Below are positions 1-5,578 of a stretch of DNA of 8,919 bases, piece after piece. Each line of letters begins with the position of its first letter. Position 1 is the first letter of the stretch. The translations under genes and the position numbers were made by a program. Source of the stretch: Bacillota bacterium (GTDB taxonomy: Bacteria; Bacillota; Clostridia; Acetivibrionales; DTU013); assembly GCA_023409615.1 (NCBI GenBank), contig JAEYRF010000134.1, forward strand, positions 1 to 8,919, read 5' to 3'. A model generated the notes under the pieces. That model saw only the letters and a list, made by a program, of their open reading frames with translations, made no database searches and was not told the origin of the DNA.

Positions 1-501
1 TGCCAACTCAGAGGCTGCAAATTTCCAGAAATGATCACGGTTTGCAAAGGTAAATGGAATGGCAAGAAGTTTGGATTTTTCTCCGCCGTAGCTTGTGAGT
101 GAGAACGCAGAAATACGGGCTACATCGATGGTGCCGCCGCCGCCGAGCATGGTATCCAATACGTCATTTTCGGCTCCTAAGACACCACTGTGCTGAATGT
201 CTATCTTAATTGAACCGTTGGAAAGCTCTTCAGCTTTTTCCTTAAATGTTAAGGCAGTTTTACCAACGATGGAATCGAGTGGATTCACTTCAGCATAGAC
301 CAGTGTGACTTCCGGATCCGATGCTGCCTCAGCAGGTTCTGCTGGTTTTACAGGTTCTGCCGGCTTAGCTGGTTCCGCAGGCTTGGCAGGTTCTGCAGCC
401 TTTGTTGGTTCTGTAGACTGTGTCGGTGCAGTTAATCCACATGCTGTGATGGAAACGATGAATACCAGACATAACAGAGTGACGAATAACCTCTTTTTCA
501 T
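1..501 (-). CDS. dctP: TRAP transporter solute-binding lipoprotein, DctP family (3' part cut by window edge)
   Basis: Only the first 167 codons lie in the window; the gene continues past the left edge. Residues 1-21 form a lipoprotein signal: KKR, a hydrophobic stretch, then the lipobox I-T-A-C with Cys21 as the lipidation site. Residues 31-60 are a Pro/Ala/Glu/Lys tether. The mature domain from about residue 64 has the DctP pattern: NPLDS near 73-77, then an AEELSNGSIKI-like segment, SGVLGAEND, GTIDVARIS, and IPFTFANRDHFWK near the edge. Such proteins capture organic acids or sugar acids outside the membrane and deliver them to DctQM membrane subunits, which would be expected just beyond the left edge. 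The ATG at 501 follows AAGGAGGG at 506-513. A private promoter and inverted repeats lie upstream, and the adjacent two-component system is its likely regulator. Family call is firm; substrate is inferred only. Confidence 0.9.
   Translation of the reverse strand, partial: MKKRLFVTLLCLVFIVSITACGLTAPTQSTEPTKAAEPAKPAEPAKPAEPVKPAEPAEAASDPEVTLVYAEVNPLDSIVGKTALTFKEKAEELSNGSIKIDIQHSGVLGAENDVLDTMLGGGGTIDVARISAFSLTSYGGEKSKLLAIPFTFANRDHFWKFAASELA
325..396 (-). repeat. Four tandem 18-bp units coding a hexapeptide tether in DctP
   Basis: Residues 36-59 of the lipoprotein are four consecutive hexapeptides: AEPAKP, AEPAKP, AEPVKP and AEPAEA. They are encoded by 18-bp units that differ mainly at third codon positions. 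The array lies between the lipidated cysteine and the binding domain, so it probably acts as a stiff or extended spacer holding the domain away from the membrane. Array length may vary between strains by slippage or recombination. Confidence 0.85.
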
Positions 502-524
502 AGTACCCTCCTTATAATTTGAAA

Positions 525-563
525 AAAATGCTAGAATTCTTACATTCGAGATTATAGCATTTT
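525..563. repeat. 9-bp perfect inverted repeat over the dctP promoter (possible operator)
   Basis: AAAATGCTA at 525-533 is the exact reverse complement of TAGCATTTT at 555-563. The arm centres are 30 bp apart, about three helical turns. One arm covers the -10 element and the other lies in the untranslated leader. Because the distal arm is upstream of the expected start site, a DNA operator is more likely than an RNA hairpin. Two further TAGCA/TGCTA copies lie at 578-582 and 596-600. Confidence 0.4.
551..559 (-). promoter_or_regulatory. Extended -10 promoter of dctP
   Basis: On the minus strand the sequence is TGCTATAAT, a perfect TATAAT with the extended-10 TG. No good -35 hexamer lies 16-18 bp upstream (TATTAC at 17 bp), which suits an activator-dependent promoter. 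The expected transcript would start near 545, leaving a leader of about 43 nt before the ATG at 501. Confidence 0.65.
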
Positions 564-566
564 CAT

Positions 567-600
567 AAAAAAGGTAATAGCACTATAAAGTTGTATGCTA
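567..600 (-). terminator. Weak intrinsic terminator after the response regulator
   Basis: Eleven bases after the regulator's stop codon, 578-600 can fold into a hairpin with TAGCA/TGCTA closing five pairs, a one-base bulge, then four more pairs and a four-base loop. On the minus strand it is followed by TTACC and then six T (567-572). The stem is AT-rich, so termination is probably partial and some read-through into dctP is likely. Confidence 0.4.
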
Positions 601-611
601 GGATAAATTCG

Positions 612-2198
612 TCATGTTGATCCTGTACTCCAGAATTTGACTCTATATTCTGTCGGTGTAATTCCCTCGGATTTCTTAAATACACGGGTAAAATAGTTTG
701 GATCTATAAGTCCGACACAATATGTAATACCCTTCACTGTAAGCTGCGGATCCCTTAACAGTTCTTTGGCCTGAGCAATACGATAGCTGGTAAGGTAGTC
801 TGTAAAAGTAACTCCAATGTTCTTTTTGAACAATTTTCCGAAATAGTAGGTGCTAAAACCTACATCATATGCAACTTGCTCTAAGGTAAGGTTATCACTG
901 TAATTGTCATGGATAAACTGTATAGCTTTATCAAGAAGATCGGGCGTCTTGTTGAATTTTTGTTCCTTCAATGCTCTCAGGATCTCAAAAATATAACCGT
1001 GTATATATTTCCTTGCTTCTCCTTTGGAATCTATATTTTTTAAATCATCAAATATATTTTCTGGAATTGCAAGCTTCATCTGGCTCTCTCTGTTCAAATA
1101 CCGACCCATCAGAACGAAAAACTCATATAGCTTCAGCCTGGTCTCATTCATATCGTTTGAAGCAAAGATAATATTGTCCAGGATATGATCGGCTTTCTGA
1201 ATAACTGTCTCTTCCGTGTCATTGCATATGCTGTAGCATAAATCATTTTCGGTTATTTCCAATGTATTCCCGAGAAACTGGCAGTCATCTGAATTCTCCA
1301 TGATTGACAGCTGCATATTCCTTGCAGCAGCCTTTGCCTGTGCAAATGATTTCCACAGCTGAGATATCTGATGATACTGTTCACCAAAGCCATAATACAG
1401 TTTCACTGCGATTTGCTCATCCAGGTCTTCTCCCGCCAACTGAATTCCATCTTCAATGAATCTTATTGATTGGCTTCTCATATCTGGCGAATATCCGAAA
1501 ATCAGGATATATATAGTGTTTTTATACTGACTGGCCATGAATTTCATGCTGTTATCGAGTAAACCGGACAGTTGATGTGTAAACCTTTTCTTGATCATAT
1601 TTCTGTATACATGATTTGCAGAACTGCTTCCCGAAAAATCAAACTCAACGACAACACCAAAACCTTCTTCAAACTTGTTAAGCATAAAATTCAGGTAATC
1701 TACCGCCTGATGTTCATCGATTTCACCATTGACGACAGAATTGATGAATTCATTTTCCAGATAGCCGGAGATTTGATTGATTTTTACCTCAAGTGATTCC
1801 CTTTGACGTTCCTTATGCAATTCCTCCTCCAGTTGACAGATACAGGACTGAAGAATTTCCAGTGTCTTTTCACTTGAGCCCGGTTTTACGATAAATTCCT
1901 CCACACCAATACGGATAGCTTCCTGAGCATATTCAAAGCTGTTATAAGCCGTTACAAAGATGATCTTTATCCCGGGCTTTCTCTCTCTGAGAATACGCCC
2001 TGCCTCAATGCCATTTAAGCCTGGCATTAAGATATCCAAGGTCACGATATCAGGATCAAATGCCGCTGCAATTTCAAGCGCTTCCTGACCATTGGCTGCT
2101 TCCATCACTTCGGAGATTTCAAGGCTGCTGTTTTTTACAATAAATTTTAAGGCGTCTCTTTCAATGGACTCATCATCGACAACCAATAATTTGAACAC
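612..2198 (-). CDS. Response regulator, YesN-type (receiver + AraC-family DNA-binding domain)
   Basis: Start chosen at the GTG at 2198 (528 aa). The perfect AAGGAGG at 2207-2213 sits 8 bases before it, and the protein then begins MFKLLVVDDE, normal for the family; a longer frame from the GTG at 2216 would place this site inside the gene. The receiver domain (about 1-120) shows acidic pair D8/D9, phospho-acceptor D55 in TLDILMPG, T83 and K105 (VKP). A middle region of about 300 residues is typical of YesN proteins and has no motif I can name. Residues 421-528 are an AraC/XylS double helix-turn-helix, with the second helix set around GLIDPNYFTRVFKK and ending GITPTEYR. Phosphorylated by the kinase two genes upstream, it should act as a transcription activator. 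The nearest obvious target is the dctP promoter about 50 bp downstream of its own end. Confidence 0.92.
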   Translation of the reverse strand: MFKLLVVDDESIERDALKFIVKNSSLEISEVMEAANGQEALEIAAAFDPDIVTLDILMPGLNGIEAGRILRERKPGIKIIFVTAYNSFEYAQEAIRIGVEEFIVKPGSSEKTLEILQSCICQLEEELHKERQRESLEVKINQISGYLENEFINSVVNGEIDEHQAVDYLNFMLNKFEEGFGVVVEFDFSGSSSANHVYRNMIKKRFTHQLSGLLDNSMKFMASQYKNTIYILIFGYSPDMRSQSIRFIEDGIQLAGEDLDEQIAVKLYYGFGEQYHQISQLWKSFAQAKAAARNMQLSIMENSDDCQFLGNTLEITENDLCYSICNDTEETVIQKADHILDNIIFASNDMNETRLKLYEFFVLMGRYLNRESQMKLAIPENIFDDLKNIDSKGEARKYIHGYIFEILRALKEQKFNKTPDLLDKAIQFIHDNYSDNLTLEQVAYDVGFSTYYFGKLFKKNIGVTFTDYLTSYRIAQAKELLRDPQLTVKGITYCVGLIDPNYFTRVFKKSEGITPTEYRVKFWSTGST

Positions 2199-2206
2199 CC
2201 GAAACG

Positions 2207-2213
2207 CCTCCTT
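2207..2213 (-). promoter_or_regulatory. Ribosome binding site that fixes the response-regulator start
   Basis: AAGGAGG on the minus strand overlaps the stop codon of the upstream binding-protein gene (TGA at 2215-2213). It is 8 bases from the GTG at 2198. This favours the 528-residue product over the six-residue-longer frame and implies that translation of the two genes is coupled. Confidence 0.75.
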
Positions 2214-3214
2214 CACTTTGCCTTGATCCGTCTGATCAATTCACCATATTGCTCTTCATATTTATCATAAACAGGCTGTACAGCCTGAACAAAAGCTGAG
2301 CGATCCTTCAACTCAACAATTTGCACGCCTTCTTCGATGAGTTGTTCTTTTGCTTTCTCTTCCATCTCAGACCACAATTGCTTCTGATAAATTGTCGTTT
2401 CTCTGGCTGCGTTCTGGATAATTGCCCAATCCTCATCGGAAAGATTAGGTAATGCAGCCTTACTTCCGATGAGGATTTCAGGAATTCTCAGATGTTCATC
2501 CATCGTAAAATATTGGGCCACCTGATAATGGGATTGAGTCAGATAGCTTGAAAAATTATTCTCGGCTCCATCGGCAAGGCCCTGTTGGATCATGGGATAA
2601 ACTTCTCCGTAGGGCTTAAGAACCCCTGTAAATCCCATGGATTTTGACATTTCCATCATCAGTGAATTCTCCATCAGCCGTATGGTAAGTCCATTAAGGT
2701 CTTCGAGCTTTTCAATAGGCTTATCCCTGGTATAGAAGCTTCTGGAGCCTGCATCAAACCAGGTAAGGCCAATAAAACCGTATTTGCCGACCCCATGGAG
2801 CAACTCATCACCGATATCACTCTCCAGCACACGCCACATATGCTCACGGTCCTCATACAGATAGGGAAGCTGCAGAACATAAAGATCAGGGACGGTTTCA
2901 ACCAGATTCGCTATGGAAACCCTTGTGAAATCAATCGCACCAAAACGAACCTGTTCGATGACTTCCTGCTCAGTTCCCAATTCCTGATCGAAGTAAACGA
3001 TAATCCTGATTTTCCCGTTAGTTTCCTGCTCAACTCGTCTGGCAAACTCCAAGTCAGCTTTGGCTGTGGGATGAGAGCTGGGATGAGATTCTGCAAGCCT
3101 GAATGTATAGGAATAGCTTTCCTTCATGCTTGTGTGAATCGGTTTGCAGCCGGTTACTGCAAGACAAAAGGCAATTATAACACAAATACTGAAAATCAGC
3201 TTACAGCTACGCAT
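2213..3214 (-). CDS. DctP-type solute-binding lipoprotein placed inside the two-component operon (probable co-sensor)
   Basis: This 333-residue protein is full length for a TRAP binding protein. The signal peptide ends in lipobox A-V-T-G-C, with Cys23 lipidated. The fold markers follow in order: RVEQETNGKIRI (60-71), DQELGTEQEV, GAIDFTRVS (92-100), QLPYLYEDREHMWR (115-128), GSRSFYT (157-162), and LNGLTIRLM with Arg179 at the position of the conserved carboxylate-binding arginine. DGAENNFSSY lies at 215-224. The start ATG overlaps the kinase's 3' end by 8 bp and has an AAAGGAGA site 9 bases upstream. Being between kinase and regulator, and with no DctQ/DctM membrane subunit beside it, it is more likely a ligand-presenting partner of the kinase than a transporter subunit. 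Bacillus DctB, a DctP-type protein working with kinase DctS, is the known parallel. Unlike the downstream DctP it lacks a long Pro-rich tether. Confidence 0.9.
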   Translation of the reverse strand: MRSCKLIFSICVIIAFCLAVTGCKPIHTSMKESYSYTFRLAESHPSSHPTAKADLEFARRVEQETNGKIRIIVYFDQELGTEQEVIEQVRFGAIDFTRVSIANLVETVPDLYVLQLPYLYEDREHMWRVLESDIGDELLHGVGKYGFIGLTWFDAGSRSFYTRDKPIEKLEDLNGLTIRLMENSLMMEMSKSMGFTGVLKPYGEVYPMIQQGLADGAENNFSSYLTQSHYQVAQYFTMDEHLRIPEILIGSKAALPNLSDEDWAIIQNAARETTIYQKQLWSEMEEKAKEQLIEEGVQIVELKDRSAFVQAVQPVYDKYEEQYGELIRRIKAK

Positions 3215-4709
3215 TCAGAAACGTCTCCTTTGCAAATCTGATTTCTACACTTGTTCCCTTGTTGATCCGGCTGCGAATGGTAAGCTGGCTGCCCTGTCCG
3301 CCGGCTATATGCAGCCGGTGATAGACATTCGCAACACCGATACTGTTTTCTGCAGACACATCAAAGTTTCTGATCTGCCTCAGAACTTCTTTAGACATTC
3401 CGATACCGGTATCTGTAATACGCACAACGACAAAAGCCTGACCTATACTATTATGTATAACCATCGCCTTTACTCTAATCTTGCCGCCCGTGACCTTCGG
3501 TTCAATGCCATGGATAATCGCATTTTCAACTAAGGGCTGAAAGATAAAAACAGGGACGGGAATCTTTTTGCATTCATCACTCACCATTTCAATATAATTC
3601 AAACGATCACCGAATCGCACCTTTTGTAGATAGATATACTCCCCAATAATGTACATTTCCTCCGACATAGGCACAATGGTGCTTTTTTGCTGCAGCCTGT
3701 ATCGGAACAGGTTTGACAACGTCTGTGTAAGCTTTACCGATTTATCTGCATTCTCAAACATTGCTGTCCTGGATATGGTATTTAAGGTATTGAATAAAAA
3801 ATGGGGATTGATTTGGGATTGAAGCGCCTCAAAATGTGCTTCTTTCACAAGTTGCTCCATTCGGATAATTTTCAGCTCCTCATCATGCAGCTTTTTCTCA
3901 ATCTCCACTTTCAGCTTTAAGTCTTGAACATACTTACGGATGTTAGCGCTCATGGTGCTGAAGGAATCGGCAAGGACACCGATCTCATCCCTGGAGCGAA
4001 TCGAAACAGGCTTGACATCCAGATTGCCCTGTGCCATGTTCATTGAAGCTTGTGCCAGCTTCTTAATCGGATTAACCAGTTTGTTTGTCAGAAAAAGGCC
4101 AATCAGCATGGAAAACAAGAACATTGCCACGATTGTTATTAAGGAAAGCTGTCGCATGACTTCCGCTTCTCTGACCACTTGGCTGTATAATTTCCTACCC
4201 TCACTCAGGCTAAGATTCAAAAGTGATTGAATGTACCCATGTGTATATTTTTGAATATCGCGCCCTTCATAGAAACTGACATAATAATTCTTGATACCAT
4301 TTTCCCTGTCTGATATGGCTTTTTCAAAACTGTTGAAATACATAGTTGTAGAATTGGCAATGGCTTTGATATTAAAATAGATATCCAACGAATTGTAATC
4401 TTCGTATAGTGGATCGATCATACTCTGGATTTCTTCCTTTGTTATTTGATACTGCTTTTTTTCCTCAGGCTCCAAGGTTTTGAGAAAAGAATCCAGAGCG
4501 TTGTAATTATCCTCGACGAGCAGCTGCATGCGGTTTATCTTGTAATAATTCATCACAGTATTATTAAATTGATCTGTTATCGTATAGTTGTTGTTGTTCA
4601 AGTATAGGTTTAAAACAGATACGAGCGTCAGCACGCAAAAAAAGCAGGTCAGAAATTTGACGCGTATGGACAAATGCCCCCATATTTCACTTATTCGCTT
4701 AAATAACAT
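3207..4709 (-). CDS. Membrane sensor histidine kinase, YesM-type (HAMP + His_kinase + HATPase)
   Basis: The protein has 500 residues. A transmembrane helix spans about 18-37, an extracytoplasmic, mostly helical sensor region about 38-187, and a second transmembrane helix about 188-208. A HAMP linker starting NKLVNPIKKLAQ follows at about 209-262, then a coiled-coil-like stretch (262-292). The phospho-acceptor motif is QSQINPHFLFNTLN with His303. The ATP-binding domain has N-box QPLVENAIIHG (Asn396), G1 box DTGIGM (433-438) and G2 box SIGVANVYHRL (456-466). All catalytic residues look intact. There is no PAS or Cache motif that I can recognise, consistent with ligand sensing through the DctP-like protein encoded next. 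The ATG at 4709 has GGAG 7 bases upstream and a promoter at 4740-4768. The stop overlaps the next start, so the two proteins are probably made in matched amounts. Confidence 0.93.
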   Translation of the reverse strand: MLFKRISEIWGHLSIRVKFLTCFFCVLTLVSVLNLYLNNNNYTITDQFNNTVMNYYKINRMQLLVEDNYNALDSFLKTLEPEEKKQYQITKEEIQSMIDPLYEDYNSLDIYFNIKAIANSTTMYFNSFEKAISDRENGIKNYYVSFYEGRDIQKYTHGYIQSLLNLSLSEGRKLYSQVVREAEVMRQLSLITIVAMFLFSMLIGLFLTNKLVNPIKKLAQASMNMAQGNLDVKPVSIRSRDEIGVLADSFSTMSANIRKYVQDLKLKVEIEKKLHDEELKIIRMEQLVKEAHFEALQSQINPHFLFNTLNTISRTAMFENADKSVKLTQTLSNLFRYRLQQKSTIVPMSEEMYIIGEYIYLQKVRFGDRLNYIEMVSDECKKIPVPVFIFQPLVENAIIHGIEPKVTGGKIRVKAMVIHNSIGQAFVVVRITDTGIGMSKEVLRQIRNFDVSAENSIGVANVYHRLHIAGGQGSQLTIRSRINKGTSVEIRFAKETFLNA

Positions 4710-4739
4710 TGAATTGCTCCATGTTTTGATTTCTTTTTA

Positions 4740-4768
4740 ATCATAACATTTGGAAAATCAGCTGTCTA
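4740..4768 (-). promoter_or_regulatory. Sigma-A-like promoter of the kinase/binding-protein/regulator operon
   Basis: The minus strand reads TAGACA (4768-4763), a 17-bp spacer, then TATGAT (4745-4740); each hexamer matches the consensus at five of six positions. The transcript would start about 25 bases before the kinase ATG. The sensor genes can therefore be expressed apart from the upstream cupin gene, although no clear terminator separates them. Confidence 0.65.
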
Positions 4769-4795
4769 TATGTTTCGAATTGCAAGATATCGTTT

Positions 4796-5122
4796 CTATT
4801 CTAGAAAATCTTCGCGGATTGGTGTAAATACATCTAGAATTATTGAGTCTTCTAAAGCAGTTACACCATGGGGCACATCAAATCCCGCATAAAAGCTGTC
4901 GCCCTCATTAACTATTTTCTTCTCTTCTCCAACGACAATCTCAAAGCTCCCCTTTACAATATAGCTTATCTGCTCATGTCCCTCATGAGCGTGCACTTCG
5001 CCCACGCCTCCTTTTTTAAATACAACCTCCACCATCATGAGTGACCCGCATGTGCTAAGGATCTTTCTGCTCACCTTTTCATCAAGCTGTTTTGATTTAG
5101 TACTCTCATTATTAATAATCAC
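4796..5122 (-). CDS. kdgF: Small cupin, KdgF-like (uronate ring-opening protein)
   Basis: A single-domain cupin of 108 residues. The metal site is visible: H44 and H46, then Q51 in HEQISYIVKG, and H85 in DVPHG. The C-terminal LDVFTPIRED gives D97-x-F99-x-x-x-R103. As I recall the characterised Yersinia KdgF, its metal ligands are H-x-H, Q and H with the same relative spacing, plus a D/F/R set near the C-terminus. LMMVEV (28-33) and the REDFL tail are also typical of that group. KdgF converts unsaturated 4,5-uronates from pectin or alginate breakdown to the open-chain 5-keto form in the cytoplasm. The start is GTG, with GGAG 8 bases upstream. The alternative is a generic cupin of unknown substrate. 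Its place before a TRAP-linked sensor operon supports a sugar-acid role. Confidence 0.75.
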   Translation of the reverse strand: MIINNESTKSKQLDEKVSRKILSTCGSLMMVEVVFKKGGVGEVHAHEGHEQISYIVKGSFEIVVGEEKKIVNEGDSFYAGFDVPHGVTALEDSIILDVFTPIREDFLE

Positions 5123-5150
5123 ACTTTCTTCTCCTTTTCAGTTTACAGAG

Positions 5151-5183
5151 AAAGAGCCCGAAAGTTTAATTCTCAGGCTCTTT
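5151..5183. terminator. Inverted repeat between the small Cys-rich gene and kdgF (leaky terminator or attenuator)
   Basis: AAAGAGCC at 5151-5158 pairs with GGCTCTTT at 5176-5183. On the minus strand one arm is made from the last codons of the upstream gene, its TAA lies in the loop, and the hairpin ends in TTTCTC, a poor U-tract. On the plus strand the tail is T-rich (TTTTTCTTTC). No plus-strand gene enters from the left and I see no clear kdgF promoter after it, so partial termination within a minus-strand transcript is the likeliest use. Confidence 0.45.
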
Positions 5184-5420
5184 TTCTTTCAAATCATTCA
5201 GATTGTAAGTAATACATTTCGATGCTCTCCTGGAGCTGGTTGTTTTTGCAGCAGCCTTTGCTGTTTCGGCTTTTACCATACCGGCCTTTTTAACAGCTGT
5301 TTTCGCCCTTGAGGAGGTCTTTTTTTCAGATGCCGGATTGCCTGCGGCTCTGAGCGAACAGTTCTTGTTCGAACAACGATTATCGATAACCAATGAGCCG
5401 CATTCACAAAAATCGGCCAA
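5166..5420 (-). CDS. Small protein with N-terminal Cys-cluster (zinc-ribbon-like) and histone-H1-like Lys/Ala-rich tail
   Basis: The product has 84 residues. Residues 5-21 carry four cysteines arranged C-x-C-x8-C-x4-C (C5, C7, C16, C21), a plausible zinc knuckle. Residues 33-66 are dominated by Lys, Ala, Ser, Thr and Arg, with no hydrophobic core, like the disordered DNA-binding tails of H1-like bacterial proteins. A distinct end motif follows, RRASKCITYNLNDL (64-77), with a fifth cysteine at 69. The start is TTG at 5420, chosen because AAAGGAG lies 8 bases upstream and no later ATG would keep the cysteines. A TATAAT lies about 30 bases before it. I do not recognise a named family with certainty. 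A nucleic-acid-binding role is inferred from composition alone. It is transcribed towards kdgF but is separated from it by a hairpin. Confidence 0.75.
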   Translation of the reverse strand: MADFCECGSLVIDNRCSNKNCSLRAAGNPASEKKTSSRAKTAVKKAGMVKAETAKAAAKTTSSRRASKCITYNLNDLKEKEPEN

Positions 5421-5450
5421 TTAAATCACTCCTTTAGTATTCTCTCTTGT

Positions 5451-5479
5451 ATTATACCTTAAAAATGATATTATAATAA
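5451..5479 (-). promoter_or_regulatory. Candidate promoter of the small Cys-rich gene
   Basis: The minus strand has a perfect TATAAT at 5456-5451, 17 bp after a poor -35 (TTATTA). The -10 lies 30 bases upstream of the TTG start. The surrounding DNA is very AT-rich, so chance matches are likely and the -35 is weak. Confidence 0.45.
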
Positions 5480-5514
5480 TAGGCTTTTATAAAATAAACA
5501 TGTTCAAGCCAGTA

Positions 5515-5543
5515 GTGTCAATGCCTGATACTGAATGCATTAT
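5515..5543 (+). promoter_or_regulatory. Candidate promoter of the REC-GGDDF operon
   Basis: GTGTCA (5515-5520) and CATTAT (5538-5543) are 17 bp apart; each matches the sigma-A consensus at four of six positions. A start near 5550 would give a leader of about 30 bases. The 158-bp divergent intergenic region (5421-5578) holds no gene that I can see. Three tandem heptamers (AAGTACT, AAGTACC, GAATACC) lie at 5547-5567 between this promoter and the ribosome binding site. Confidence 0.3.
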
Positions 5544-5578
5544 TCAAAGTACTAAGTACCGAATACCGGAGAGCGCTA

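Noticed and set aside
305..517. Plus-strand frame rich in Gly-Ser-Ala repeats
   Set aside because: It is the antisense image of the DctP tether repeats; no ribosome binding site, and the minus strand carries a clear lipoprotein gene.
2795..3533. Two overlapping long plus-strand frames (148 and 129 codons)
   Set aside because: Both lie opposite well-supported binding-protein and kinase genes, have no Shine-Dalgarno sequence, and resemble no protein family.
3940..4230. Plus-strand 96-codon frame opposite the kinase HAMP region
   Set aside because: Antisense shadow of the conserved transmembrane-HAMP segment; no start signals.
5037..5312. Plus-strand 91-codon frame across the kdgF start and the Cys-rich gene
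   Set aside because: Overlaps two minus-strand genes with good ribosome binding sites and has an implausible Cys/Phe-rich composition.
5521..5535. Possible sigma-D (flagellar type) promoter with GCCTGATA
   Set aside because: The -10-like string has an inserted base and no TAAA lies at the right distance upstream.
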